A stretch of 16,287 bases of DNA from an uncultured Oscillospiraceae bacterium (GCA_934659475.1 CAKUHX010000017.1:1-16287), one strand, 5' to 3'; positions 1-6,985 are shown, numbered from the stretch's first letter. The notes: generated by a model not told the origin, from the letters alone. A program made the numbers and translations.

Positions 1-898
1 CCCCCCAGCCGATGTTCTCCGCTTTTGGGAAGGTGGTCACCCGGCGGCGCTCGCAGCACAGCTTCTGCACGTCGATCTCGCTGACGGTCAGTCCGGCGGT
101 GAACCGGCTCTCAGCCAGCAGGGCGCCGTTTTCCGCGATCATATCGTGTCCCGCGAACACCAGGTCGGTGGTGGACTCCCCCTCGCCGGCGTCGGCGTAC
201 ACATAGGCGCACATGAGCCGGGCGGACTGGCCGCACACCAGGCTGCGGCGGTAGTCCGCCTTGCCCACCACCTCGTTGCTGGCGGACAGGTTCAGGATCA
301 GGGTGGCCCCCCGCTCCGCCAGAGTGCGGGAGGGGGCGTCGGCAGCCCACAGATCCTCGCAGATCTCCACGCCGATGACCAGCCCGGGCACATCGGGGCA
401 GCTGATCAGGGGGCAGGCCCCGAACATCTCGATCCAGGGGCCGAACTCCCCCTCCAGCTCGGGCACCCGGACGGAGAAGCTGTGCTCCTCCATGCCCGCC
501 CCGCTGGCAAACCAGCGCTTTTCGTAGAACTCCCCGTAGTTGGGGATGTAGGTCTTGGGCACCACAGCCACCACCTGGCCCCGCTGGATGACCACGGCGC
601 AGTTATACAGCTTGTTCCCCGAACGCAGGGGCATACCCAGGGCGGTGAGCACCTCCAGCTCCCGGGTGGCCTCCATGATGGTGCGCAGGGCGTCCATGGC
701 CCCGTCCAGCAGGGTGTCCTGCAAAAACAGATCGCCGCAGGTATAGCCCGTGACGCACAGCTCGGGCAGGGCCAGCACCTTTACATGCTGCTCCTCCGCC
801 TGCTCCATCAGGGCGATGATCTGCCCGGCGTTATAGGCGCAGTCGGCCACCCGGATCTCCGGCGTGCCGGCGGCGACTTTGATGAAACCGTCCCGCAT
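1..898 (-). CDS. nadE: Glutamine-dependent NAD+ synthetase, N-terminal glutaminase part (partial)
   Basis: This enzyme makes NAD+ from deamido-NAD+ (nicotinic acid adenine dinucleotide) and ATP in the cytoplasm, using ammonia released from glutamine by its N-terminal nitrilase-fold domain. The 299 visible residues are that glutaminase domain. The nitrilase triad is readable as E46 in LPELCVTGYTCGDLF, K115 in VPKTYIPNYGEFYE and C180 in GVEICEDLW, each in the family-typical context. The ATP-binding synthetase domain lies beyond the window edge; long NadE proteins of this class run to about 640 residues. The ATG at 898-896 is preceded by a strong AAGGAGGAG-type ribosome binding site (complement of about 908-922) and a plausible promoter at 962-990. 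The gene is transcribed alone in this window, isolated from its upstream neighbour by a terminator. The open frame runs off the window, so no stop is seen. The identification is firm. Confidence 0.95.
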   Translation of the reverse strand, partial: MRDGFIKVAAGTPEIRVADCAYNAGQIIALMEQAEEQHVKVLALPELCVTGYTCGDLFLQDTLLDGAMDALRTIMEATRELEVLTALGMPLRSGNKLYNCAVVIQRGQVVAVVPKTYIPNYGEFYEKRWFASGAGMEEHSFSVRVPELEGEFGPWIEMFGACPLISCPDVPGLVIGVEICEDLWAADAPSRTLAERGATLILNLSASNEVVGKADYRRSLVCGQSARLMCAYVYADAGEGESTTDLVFAGHDMIAENGALLAESRFTAGLTVSEIDVQKLCCERRRVTTFPKAENIGWG

Positions 899-961
899 AA
901 AAGACAGCTCCTCCTTCTCCTTACAGATTGGGGAATTTTGCTCATTTCACTCGTACCTGCT

Positions 962-990
962 ATCATACCCTATTTCCCGGCCAAAAGCAA
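962..990 (-). promoter_or_regulatory. Probable sigma-A promoter of nadE
   Basis: Read on the minus strand, a TATGAT -10 box (complement of 962-967) lies 17 bases from a weak TTGCTT -35 (complement of 985-990). Transcription would begin near 955, giving a leader of about 57 bases before the nadE ATG. The -10 matches consensus at five of six positions, the -35 at only three. The position between the upstream terminator and the gene supports the call. Confidence 0.5.
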
Positions 991-1022
991 GCAAAGACGG
1001 GCCATCTCCCTGTAAAGACGGC

Positions 1023-1056
1023 AAAAAGCCCGCCGGCACAGACTGTGCCGGCGGGC
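1023..1056 (-). terminator. Rho-independent terminator after the AIM24-family gene
   Basis: A perfect 12-bp GC-rich stem (arms 1028-1039 and 1045-1056, loop AGACT) is followed on the minus strand by five T residues (complement of 1023-1027). It begins 14 bases after the stop codon of the AIM24-family gene and ends that minus-strand transcription unit before nadE. There is no comparable T-run on the plus strand, so it acts in one direction. Confidence 0.9.
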
Positions 1057-1069
1057 AAAGGGTCAACGC

Positions 1070-1747
1070 TCAGTCCTTATTGGGCAGCACGGCGGCGATG
1101 GCGCCGGCAAAGTTGCTGATGGGCATGGTCTGCAGTACGATGCGCCCCGGGCCGGTGACCACGGTATTGAACAGCCCCTCTCCGCCGAAGAGCACGTTCT
1201 TTACGCCCTTCACGCTCTCCACACTGATAGAGCAGCCGGCGTCCACCATGGCCAGGTTGCCGGTGTCCACGATCATCCGCTCGCCGGGGGCCAGATCGTA
1301 CTCCACGGCAGAGCCGTCGATCTCCAGGAAGGCCATGCCCCGGCCGGACAGCTTCTGCATGATAAAACCCTCGCCGCCGAAGAAGCCAGCCCCCATCTTC
1401 TTCTGGAAGAATACGGACAGCTGCACCCCGGGCTCCGCCGCCAGGAAGGCGGACTTCTGGCAGATCACCGGCCGGTCCGGGGCGATCTCCACCGCCCGGA
1501 TGGAGCCGGGAAAGCTGGAGGCAAAGGCGATCATGCCCTGTCCCGCCCGGCAGGTGTAGATGTTCTGGAACATGGACTCGCCGGAGAACATTCGGCCAAA
1601 GGCCTTGCCCAGGCCCCCGGCGGAGGTCTGCATCTCCATCCCGTCGGTCATCCAGACCATAGAGCCCTTCTCGGTGATCATAGACTCGCCGTTGTTCAGA
1701 TGACAGACGACCACGGGCATAGGCTCGCCCTGGATCTCATACCGCAT
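1070..1747 (-). CDS. AIM24 / TIGR00266 family protein
   Basis: The 225-residue protein matches the AIM24 (TIGR00266) family, whose members fold like TRAP-type beta barrels. The recognisable features are the repeated glycine-rich beta strands: a central FGGEGFIMQKLSGRG stretch, a VDTGNLAMVD segment and the late VKNVLFGGEGLF motif. Length is normal for the family and there is no signal peptide or membrane segment, so it is probably cytoplasmic. No enzymatic activity is established for bacterial members. The mitochondrial namesake AIM24 is tied to inner-membrane organisation, and bacterial copies are often found near stress-related genes. The gene follows the zinc-ribbon/SH3b gene after a 37-base AT-rich gap, so the two are probably cotranscribed, and a terminator follows immediately. 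The ribosome binding site before ATG 1747 is poor (a GGGG run). The family call is secure; the function is not known. Confidence 0.88.
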   Translation of the reverse strand: MRYEIQGEPMPVVVCHLNNGESMITEKGSMVWMTDGMEMQTSAGGLGKAFGRMFSGESMFQNIYTCRAGQGMIAFASSFPGSIRAVEIAPDRPVICQKSAFLAAEPGVQLSVFFQKKMGAGFFGGEGFIMQKLSGRGMAFLEIDGSAVEYDLAPGERMIVDTGNLAMVDAGCSISVESVKGVKNVLFGGEGLFNTVVTGPGRIVLQTMPISNFAGAIAAVLPNKD

Positions 1748-1784
1748 AAACAGCCCCGCTTTCTCTTTATTAATATTTTCCCCG

Positions 1785-2684
1785 TTACTTGGGGGTCACA
1801 TACTCGTGCTTCAGATAGCCCACGGCGCTCTTGCCGCCGGTGACCGTGTACTGGATCTTATACCAGCCGTCCCCCGCGTCCTCCAGAACGGTGACATAGG
1901 AGCCGTTCTGGGTGCTGACCAGCACGTCATAGGAGGTGCCGGGACCGGAGCGGATACGCAGGCCGCCCTCGGCATTGGTGACGACGCACAGGGTGTTGGG
2001 GGCGATGGTCCCGCCGGAGGGCGCAGGCTCGGGGGTGACCACGGTGGAGCCGCTGCCCGCGCAGGTCACGGTGCAGCTGACGCTCTGCTCCCCAAAGGCG
2101 GCGGTGATCACGGCGCTGGCTGTATCGCTGCCCGCGTTGGTGTTGGTCACGGTGCCGCCGGCGTCCACTGCGGCGATGCCGGTGTTGCTGCTGCTCCAGG
2201 TCACCTCGCCTTGGGCCCCGTCGGGCAGGGTCACGGTGAGCACGGCGCTCTCCCCCGCAGCCAGAGACAGCTCCGTGCGGTCCAGCGTCATGCTGCCCGC
2301 CGGGGCGCTGACATCAGGGGAGGAAGCCGAGGTCCCCCCCTGACTGGTGGAGACGGAGCTGCCGCCGGGGTCTGCCGCGGGGTCCCGGTGGAACAGGGGG
2401 GCCACCGCCTTGATGACGATAAAGGCCGCAGCCACCACCAGGACAAAGGACAGGATCAGCAGGGCGATCTGAACGGGGTTCACCGCCCCGCCGTAGCCGC
2501 CCCCCCGCTTGTTGGTGGCCACCCGGCGGCCGCCGGGCTGGCCGGGGCGCTCCGGGCGCTCGTCGCAGAAGGGACAGCGCTTATAGGTGACGGAATAATA
2601 CTCCCCGCAGTTGTCGCAGCGGATCAGGTCGCTGCGGCGGTCCGGGCCGGAGCTGCGGCGGGAGCGATTGGAAAGATCAGCCAT
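1785..2684 (-). CDS. Membrane-anchored zinc-ribbon, Ig-like (BIG2), SH3b protein
   Basis: This is a 299-residue protein of unknown function with a clear modular layout. A cytoplasmic N-terminal zinc ribbon uses C23, C26, C37 and C40 (RCDNCGEYY ... RCPFCDER). A basic stretch leads into one transmembrane helix at about residues 70-96. A Ser/Gly/Pro-rich linker and a bacterial Ig-like BIG2 domain (about 132-208, with the typical VTWSSSNTGIAAVD signature) follow. The C-terminal SH3b domain (about 238-297, GLRIRSGPGTSYDVL ... GDGWYKIQY) is of the type that contacts cell wall. The arginine-rich N-terminus places the zinc ribbon inside and the SH3b domain outside. I chose ATG 2684 because an AAGGTGG site lies 11 bases upstream; an in-frame GTG at 2699 would put that site inside the gene. 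It shares a transcript with the AIM24-family gene and is divergent from the AAA+ operon. Domain calls are firm; a wall-sensing or scaffolding role is inference. Confidence 0.82.
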   Translation of the reverse strand: MADLSNRSRRSSGPDRRSDLIRCDNCGEYYSVTYKRCPFCDERPERPGQPGGRRVATNKRGGGYGGAVNPVQIALLILSFVLVVAAAFIVIKAVAPLFHRDPAADPGGSSVSTSQGGTSASSPDVSAPAGSMTLDRTELSLAAGESAVLTVTLPDGAQGEVTWSSSNTGIAAVDAGGTVTNTNAGSDTASAVITAAFGEQSVSCTVTCAGSGSTVVTPEPAPSGGTIAPNTLCVVTNAEGGLRIRSGPGTSYDVLVSTQNGSYVTVLEDAGDGWYKIQYTVTGGKSAVGYLKHEYVTPK

Positions 2685-2715
2685 AGGAACATGCACCACC
2701 TTGTATCAGACCGTC

Positions 2716-2732
2716 CCGCCCCACAGGGGCGG
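2716..2732 (-). other. Short GC hairpin in the 5' leader of the zinc-ribbon gene
   Basis: CCGCCCC and GGGGCGG form a 7-bp stem around a three-base loop within the roughly 120-base leader transcribed from the minus-strand promoter. It lies about 30 bases upstream of ATG 2684. No T-run follows it, so it is not an ordinary terminator; it may affect RNA stability or simply be incidental in GC-rich DNA. Confidence 0.4.
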
Positions 2733-2810
2733 AGACATTGGATTTGAAGCAGACGGCGGCCGGTACAGACTGTCAAACTGTGTCGAGATCTGCCGACGGC
2801 GTCACCTTGT

Positions 2811-2839
2811 ATTGTAGCTTGAAAACGCCCCACCGTCAA
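2811..2839 (-). promoter_or_regulatory. Sigma-A promoter of the zinc-ribbon/AIM24 unit
   Basis: On the minus strand, TTGACG (complement of 2834-2839) and TACAAT (complement of 2811-2816) are separated by exactly 17 bases. Each matches consensus at five of six positions. The predicted start is near 2804, leaving a leader of about 120 bases. This is one of the two best promoters in the window. Confidence 0.8.
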
Positions 2840-2854
2840 TGAAAAATCCCGACC

Positions 2855-2878
2855 AGGAAAAATGTTTACAAATTTCCT
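2855..2878. promoter_or_regulatory. Dyad-symmetric candidate operator between divergent promoters
   Basis: A 24-base imperfect palindrome has outer arms AGGAAA and TTTCCT and inner half-sites TGT and ACA; nine of twelve symmetric pairs match. Its centre (2866-2867) is almost exactly midway between the -35 boxes of the divergent promoters (2839 and 2900). That puts it about 60-70 bases upstream of both predicted start sites. The position suits a shared regulator. The bases are AT-rich, so chance symmetry is possible. Confidence 0.45.
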
Positions 2879-2899
2879 CGTTCCTCCACGTCCTTTTCC

Positions 2900-2928
2900 T
2901 TGACCATTCCACAAAACCCTTTTATAAT
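2900..2928 (+). promoter_or_regulatory. Sigma-A promoter of the AAA+/cupin/mtaB operon
   Basis: TTGACC at 2900-2905 and a perfect TATAAT at 2923-2928 are separated by 17 bases. The predicted transcription start is near 2935, about 50 bases before the TTG start codon at 2984. The whole 2685-2983 gene-free interval holds this promoter, the opposing promoter, the dyad and two leader hairpins; no further gene is seen in it. Confidence 0.88.
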
Positions 2929-2942
2929 AGCTAAAATAAAGG

Positions 2943-2968
2943 TTCTATCAACCCTTCTGTTGACAGAA
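2943..2968 (+). promoter_or_regulatory. Leader hairpin abutting the ribosome binding site of the AAA+ gene
   Basis: Arms TTCTATCAAC (2943-2952) and GTTGACAGAA (2959-2968) pair at nine of ten positions around a CCTTCT loop. The hairpin starts just after the predicted transcription start, and its 3' arm shares two A residues with the AAAGGAG ribosome binding site (2967-2973). It could modulate translation or leader stability, or be an operator near the start site. Confidence 0.45.
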
Positions 2969-2983
2969 AGGAGCTGCCGCCCT

Positions 2984-4444
2984 TTGAAGACCATCATGCC
3001 CGCCGGCGAGGTACATAAACAGTACAGCGAGGCCGTGACCGCCTATCGCAGGCTGATCCCGGACCCCACCCTGCGCATGGCCGTCAGCCGCGGAATGGAC
3101 GAATATATGCGCCGCTGCGCCCTGGGGGTGTGGCAGGCGGACAGTGCCAGCGGCATCCAGCCCGAGCACGTGGAGTACTACAATGCCATCTACACCGCCG
3201 GCTCCCCCTCCCCCGCCGCCCTGTATTGGGAGGTGGCCACCGGCGTGGCCAACTACGACCTGTTCCAGCCCCCGGCGTTCTTCGACCGCCTGCGCCAGTA
3301 CGACCGCCAGCACGGCACCGTTCTGGCCCGCCGCTTTGCTGACTCACTGACCCTGATACTTCTGCTGTTCGCGGCGGTGGACGGCGTGGTCAGCGAGAGC
3401 GAGGCCGGCTTTATCAACGCCTGTGCCGACACCCTGGCCGCCCTGTGCGACAAGGACGGGTTGAAGGGCGACCGCCCCGCCCTGCGGGCGGACGAGTTCA
3501 TCACCAGAACGCCCGGCGGCCCCGCTGCCCAGAAGCCCACCGCCAGGACCCAGGAGAAAAAGGCGGAGGAGGAGCCCGCGCCGGAGCCGCCCCCCAAGCT
3601 AGAGGACGTGCTGGCGGAGCTGGACGGCCTGTGCGGCCTGGACCAGGTGAAGAAGGACGTGAAGAGCCTGATCAACCTGGTGAAGGTGCGCAAACTGCGG
3701 CAGGAACAGGGCCTGCCCGTGGCCCCCATGTCCCTGCACCTGGTGTTCATGGGCAACCCGGGCACCGGCAAGACCACCGTGGCCCGGCTGTTGGCCAAGA
3801 TCTATTACGCCATCGGCGTGCTCAGCAAGGGCCAGCTGGTGGAGGTGGACCGCTCCGGCCTGGTGGCCGGCTTTGTGGGCCAGACCGCCATCAAGACTCA
3901 GGAAGTGGTGCAGAAAGCCCTGGGCGGCGTGCTGTTCATCGACGAGGCCTACTCCCTGGTCAACCAGGAGAATGGCAACGACTTCGGCCACGAGGCCATC
4001 GAGATCCTGCTGAAAAACATGGAGGACCACCGGGATGACCTGATCGTCATCGTGGCGGGCTACACCGGCCTGATGGAGAAGTTCATCCACTCCAACCCCG
4101 GTCTGGAGTCCCGGTTCAACAAGTACTTCTTCTTCGAGGACTACACCGGGGCGCAGCTGATGGAGATCTTCCGCTCCCAGTGCAAACGCAACGGCTACGC
4201 TCTGGCGGAGGACGCGGAGAAATGGGCCGCCGAGGACTTCAACGACCTGTTTGAAAACCGGGACGAGAACTTCGGCAATGCCCGGGAGGTGCGCAATCTC
4301 TTTGAAAAGGCCGTGGCCCGGCAGGCCGACCGGGTGGCCGCCCTAGAGGCGCCCACCAAGGAGCAGCTGATGGAGCTGACCCTGGCCGACCTGCGAGACG
4401 AGACGGAGGACGAAAATAAAACACAGGAGGAGAAACGATCATGA
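2984..4444 (+). CDS. AAA+ ATPase (CbbX/SpoVK type) with TerB-like N-terminal region
   Basis: This 486-residue cytoplasmic ATPase has a C-terminal AAA+ module of the CbbX/SpoVK family. It shows Walker A GNPGTGKTT at residues 257-265, Walker B VLFIDEAY with D320 and E321, a sensor-1-like VIVAGY and an arginine-finger context in LESRFNKYF. Family members remodel partner proteins using ATP; CbbX acts on Rubisco, but no Rubisco is present here. The N-terminal 170 residues are helical and include AVDGVVSESE (about 131-140), which resembles the acidic core of TerB-like domains. A charged Pro/Glu/Lys linker (about 176-205) joins the halves. TTG 2984 is chosen because AAAGGAG lies 10 bases upstream. 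The upstream in-frame TTG at 2900 is the -35 box, and ATG 2996 is too far from the site (22 bases). The gene overlaps the cupin gene by ATGA. The AAA+ call is firm, the TerB call moderate, the client unknown. Confidence 0.87.
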   Translation: MKTIMPAGEVHKQYSEAVTAYRRLIPDPTLRMAVSRGMDEYMRRCALGVWQADSASGIQPEHVEYYNAIYTAGSPSPAALYWEVATGVANYDLFQPPAFFDRLRQYDRQHGTVLARRFADSLTLILLLFAAVDGVVSESEAGFINACADTLAALCDKDGLKGDRPALRADEFITRTPGGPAAQKPTARTQEKKAEEEPAPEPPPKLEDVLAELDGLCGLDQVKKDVKSLINLVKVRKLRQEQGLPVAPMSLHLVFMGNPGTGKTTVARLLAKIYYAIGVLSKGQLVEVDRSGLVAGFVGQTAIKTQEVVQKALGGVLFIDEAYSLVNQENGNDFGHEAIEILLKNMEDHRDDLIVIVAGYTGLMEKFIHSNPGLESRFNKYFFFEDYTGAQLMEIFRSQCKRNGYALAEDAEKWAAEDFNDLFENRDENFGNAREVRNLFEKAVARQADRVAALEAPTKEQLMELTLADLRDETEDENKTQEEKRS

Positions 4445-4776
4445 TCATCGATTTTGAACATATGGAGGAAAAAAAGGTAGAGGGCTTCCGGGGTGGCAGC
4501 GGAGTGCTGTCCATGCGCGCCTTTGACGACGGCAGGGCCAAGATCATGCTGCTGACTCTGGCCCCCGGCGCCCAGGTGGGCGCCCACGCCCATGAGGGGG
4601 ACTGCGAGATCGTATATGTCCTGTCCGGCACCGGCAAGGCCATGTATGAGGGCGGGTATGAGACGCTGACCCCCGGCACCTGCCACTACTGCCCCGAGGG
4701 GAAGCACCACTGCGTGATCAACGACAGTGACGGAGAGCTGACCTTCTTTGCCGTGGTCCCCAGCTTCAAAAAATGA
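4441..4776 (+). CDS. Small single-domain cupin protein
   Basis: The 111-residue protein is a single cupin beta barrel. Motif 1 reads PGAQVGAHAHEGDCEIVYVL, giving candidate metal ligands H49, H51 and E56, and motif 2 reads PGTCHYCPEGKHHCVIN with H89 or H90 as the fourth ligand. A metal-binding site is therefore likely, but single-domain cupins range from enzymes to small-molecule sensors and the substrate cannot be read. There is no signal peptide. The start has an excellent AGGAGGAG site eight bases upstream. It overlaps the AAA+ gene by four bases at its start and mtaB by four bases at its end, so the three proteins are translationally coupled. That coupling suggests a small-molecule-responsive partner for the ATPase, which is inference only. 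Confidence 0.88.
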   Translation: MIIDFEHMEEKKVEGFRGGSGVLSMRAFDDGRAKIMLLTLAPGAQVGAHAHEGDCEIVYVLSGTGKAMYEGGYETLTPGTCHYCPEGKHHCVINDSDGELTFFAVVPSFKK

Positions 4777-6074
4777 GGATCGCCTTCTATACTCTGGGCT
4801 GCAAGGTGAACCAATATGAGACCCAGGCCCTGGAGCAGCTGTTCACCGCCCGGGGCCACCAGCTGGTCCCCTTCGAGGGGGCGGCGGACGCCTATCTCAT
4901 CAACACCTGCACCGTCACCGCCGTCAGCGACAAAAAGTCCCGGCAGATCATCCGCCGGGCCCGGAAGACCGCGCCGGACGCGGTGATCGCCGTGTGCGGC
5001 TGCTATCCCCAGACCCATCCCGGCGACGTGGAGAAGCTGGGGGTGGACCTGATCGGCGGCACCGGCGACCGCACGGGCTTTGTAGCGCTGGTGGAGCGCA
5101 CCGCACGGGAGCGGCAGCCCATCACCGCCCTGGACGACGCCTTCCGCCGCCTGGACTTTGAGCAGCTGCCCGCCGGCGGCCTGGAGGGCCGCACCCGGGC
5201 CATGCTGAAGATCGAGGACGGCTGCGTCAACTTCTGCTCCTACTGCATCATCCCCTACGCCCGGGGCCGGGTACGTTCCCTGCCCCTGGAGCGGGCGGCG
5301 GAGCAGGCCCGGCAGCTGGCGGAGCAGGGCTATCACGAGATCGTGCTCACCGGCATCGAGATCTCCTCCTGGGGGCAGGATCTGCCCGGACATCCGGAGC
5401 TGATCGACCTGCTGGAGGGGCTGTGCGCCGTCCTGCCAGCAGAGGTGCGTCTGCGTCTCGGCTCGCTGGAGCCCCGGACCATCACGGAGGACTTCTGCCG
5501 CCGGGCCGCCCGGCTGTCCCAGCTGTGCCCCCACTTCCATCTGTCTATGCAGTCGGGCTGCGACACGGTCCTGCAGCGGATGAACCGAAAATACGACTCC
5601 GCTCGGTATTATGAGAGCGTAAAATTACTAAATGAACACTTTTCGACCCCGGCCATCACCACCGACCTCATCGTGGGTTTTCCCGGGGAGACGGAGGAGG
5701 AATTCCAGCAGACGCTGTCCTTTATCCAAAAGTGCCGGTTCGCGGCCATGCACATCTTCCCCTACTCCCGGCGGCCCGGCACTCCGGCGGACAAGCTGCC
5801 CGGACAGCAGCCCAACGCTGTGAAGGAGGACCGGGCCCACCGGGCCGCCGCCGTGGCGGCGGAGATGGAGCGCCGCTATCTGGAGCAGTGGATCGGGCAG
5901 CAGGTCCCTGTCCTGTTTGAGGAGGAGCGGGACGGCCGCTGGGTGGGCCACACCCCCCAGTACACCGAGGTGGCCGTGATCGCTCCCGTCCCCCTGCACA
6001 ATGTGCTGCGCACCGTATCTATCACCGGACGGGAGGGCAGCCTGCTCTGCGGCACGGCCGCCGAGCCCATCTGA
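4773..6074 (+). CDS. mtaB: tRNA (t6A37-C2)-methylthiotransferase MtaB
   Basis: MtaB is a radical-SAM enzyme that converts t6A to ms2t6A at position 37 of tRNAs reading ANN codons, improving decoding fidelity. The N-terminal UPF0004 domain supplies cluster ligands C10 (LGCKVNQYE), C46 (INTCTVT) and probably C77 (AVCGCYPQ). The radical-SAM motif C151-x3-C155-x2-C158 (GCVNFCSYCIIPYARG) follows, and the C-terminal part from about residue 370 is a TRAM-like RNA-binding domain. The 433-residue length is normal for the family, and the GCKVNQYET start is diagnostic of MtaB rather than MiaB or RimO. The ATG lies within an ATGA overlap with the cupin stop and has no ribosome binding site of its own, so expression depends on translational coupling. 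No residue expected to be essential is missing. Confidence 0.95.
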   Translation: MRIAFYTLGCKVNQYETQALEQLFTARGHQLVPFEGAADAYLINTCTVTAVSDKKSRQIIRRARKTAPDAVIAVCGCYPQTHPGDVEKLGVDLIGGTGDRTGFVALVERTARERQPITALDDAFRRLDFEQLPAGGLEGRTRAMLKIEDGCVNFCSYCIIPYARGRVRSLPLERAAEQARQLAEQGYHEIVLTGIEISSWGQDLPGHPELIDLLEGLCAVLPAEVRLRLGSLEPRTITEDFCRRAARLSQLCPHFHLSMQSGCDTVLQRMNRKYDSARYYESVKLLNEHFSTPAITTDLIVGFPGETEEEFQQTLSFIQKCRFAAMHIFPYSRRPGTPADKLPGQQPNAVKEDRAHRAAAVAAEMERRYLEQWIGQQVPVLFEEERDGRWVGHTPQYTEVAVIAPVPLHNVLRTVSITGREGSLLCGTAAEPI

Positions 6075-6172
6075 CCTCCGTTTGCACCAGCAGCGATCAG
6101 TTCCCATCGGGTCGTTTCCCCCGCGCTTTGCCCCCCCGCAGTGCGGACACATATGGAAAGGAAGTGCCCCCC

Positions 6173-6880
6173 ATGCTGAACGGTTTGACCCCCTATCTGC
6201 CGGAAATCTCTCTAACGGTTTGGGATAATCTGGAGTTTCTGATCCGCATTCTGATCTCGGCCTGTCTGGGCGCTCTGATCGGATTGGAGCGCACCCGCCG
6301 GCAGAAGGAGGCCGGTGTGCGCACCCACTGTATCATCAGCTGCACCGCCGCGGTGTTCATGATCCTGTCCAAATACGCCTTTGTGGATATGGCCCTCACA
6401 GTGGGCTCCCGCGGAGCCGACTCTGCCCGTATCGCCGCCCAGGTGGTCAGCGGCATCTCCTTCCTCGGGGCAGGCGTCATCTTCAAAAACGGCGTATCCA
6501 TCCGCGGCCTGACCACCGCCGCCGGCATGTGGGGCACCGCCTCCATGGGCATGGCCATCGGCGCCGGCATGTACTGGGTGGGTCTGTTTGAAACTGTGGT
6601 CCTTGTCATCGCACAGGAGCTGCTGCACCGCTTCCCCGTGGGCAGCGATGTCCTCACCTCCCAGGAGATCACCGTGGAGATGGAGAACCGGCAGGAGCTG
6701 CTGGACGCCTTCAACCGCATGCTGAACGACCACGGCGGCCAGGTGGCCGAGAGCTGCATCACCCGGAACGAGAGCCGCATCCGCCTGGAACTGTCCGTGC
6801 GCGTGCGCACCCCTATCACCCATGAGGAGGCCGTGTCCTTCCTCACCACCTGGCCGGAGATCAGCAAGATCTCGGTATAA
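6173..6880 (+). CDS. MgtC/SapB family membrane protein
   Basis: This 235-residue integral membrane protein belongs to the MgtC/SapB/YhiD family. The family signatures are clear: GALIGLERTRRQKEAGVRTH (about 33-52) and DSARIAAQVVSGISFLGAGVI (about 83-103) with GLTTAAGMWGTASMGMAIG after it. Hydrophobic segments lie near 21-37, 55-70, 88-104, 117-133 and 134-151. A soluble ACT-like C-terminal domain follows, from about residue 161 to the end. MgtC in Salmonella aids survival at low Mg2+ by modulating ATP synthase, but most bacterial homologues are uncharacterised, so Mg2+ transport should not be assumed. I chose ATG 6173 because GGAAAGGAAG sits about eight bases upstream; an in-frame TTG at 6128 lacks such a site. 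The 98-base gap from mtaB contains no convincing promoter or terminator, so read-through from the AAA+ operon is possible. Confidence 0.88.
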   Translation: MLNGLTPYLPEISLTVWDNLEFLIRILISACLGALIGLERTRRQKEAGVRTHCIISCTAAVFMILSKYAFVDMALTVGSRGADSARIAAQVVSGISFLGAGVIFKNGVSIRGLTTAAGMWGTASMGMAIGAGMYWVGLFETVVLVIAQELLHRFPVGSDVLTSQEITVEMENRQELLDAFNRMLNDHGGQVAESCITRNESRIRLELSVRVRTPITHEEAVSFLTTWPEISKISV

Positions 6881-6985
6881 CAAAACACAGAAGACGCCGG
6901 CCCGCATACCCACTGGAGCAGCTGCCGAGCCCCCCATGGCAGCCATTTTCAGAACATTTCTGTCTGAAACGGGAGGTACCGCCCT

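Noticed and set aside
146..1015. Plus-strand open frame opposite nadE
   Set aside because: The nadE glutaminase motifs on the minus strand are unambiguous, and this frame runs into the nadE promoter region.
2766..2785. TTGACA on the minus strand as another promoter
   Set aside because: No acceptable -10 box occurs 16-18 bases downstream; the better promoter at 2811-2839 is upstream of it.
2984..4444. Calling the AAA+ protein a Rubisco activase (CbbX) or a sporulation protein (SpoVK)
   Set aside because: No Rubisco or sporulation gene is nearby, and the N-terminal region differs from both; only the ATPase module is shared.
6080..6172. Promoter or Mg2+-sensing leader before the MgtC-family gene
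   Set aside because: No paired -35/-10 boxes and no structured leader resembling the known mgt leaders; only a four-base-stem hairpin is seen.
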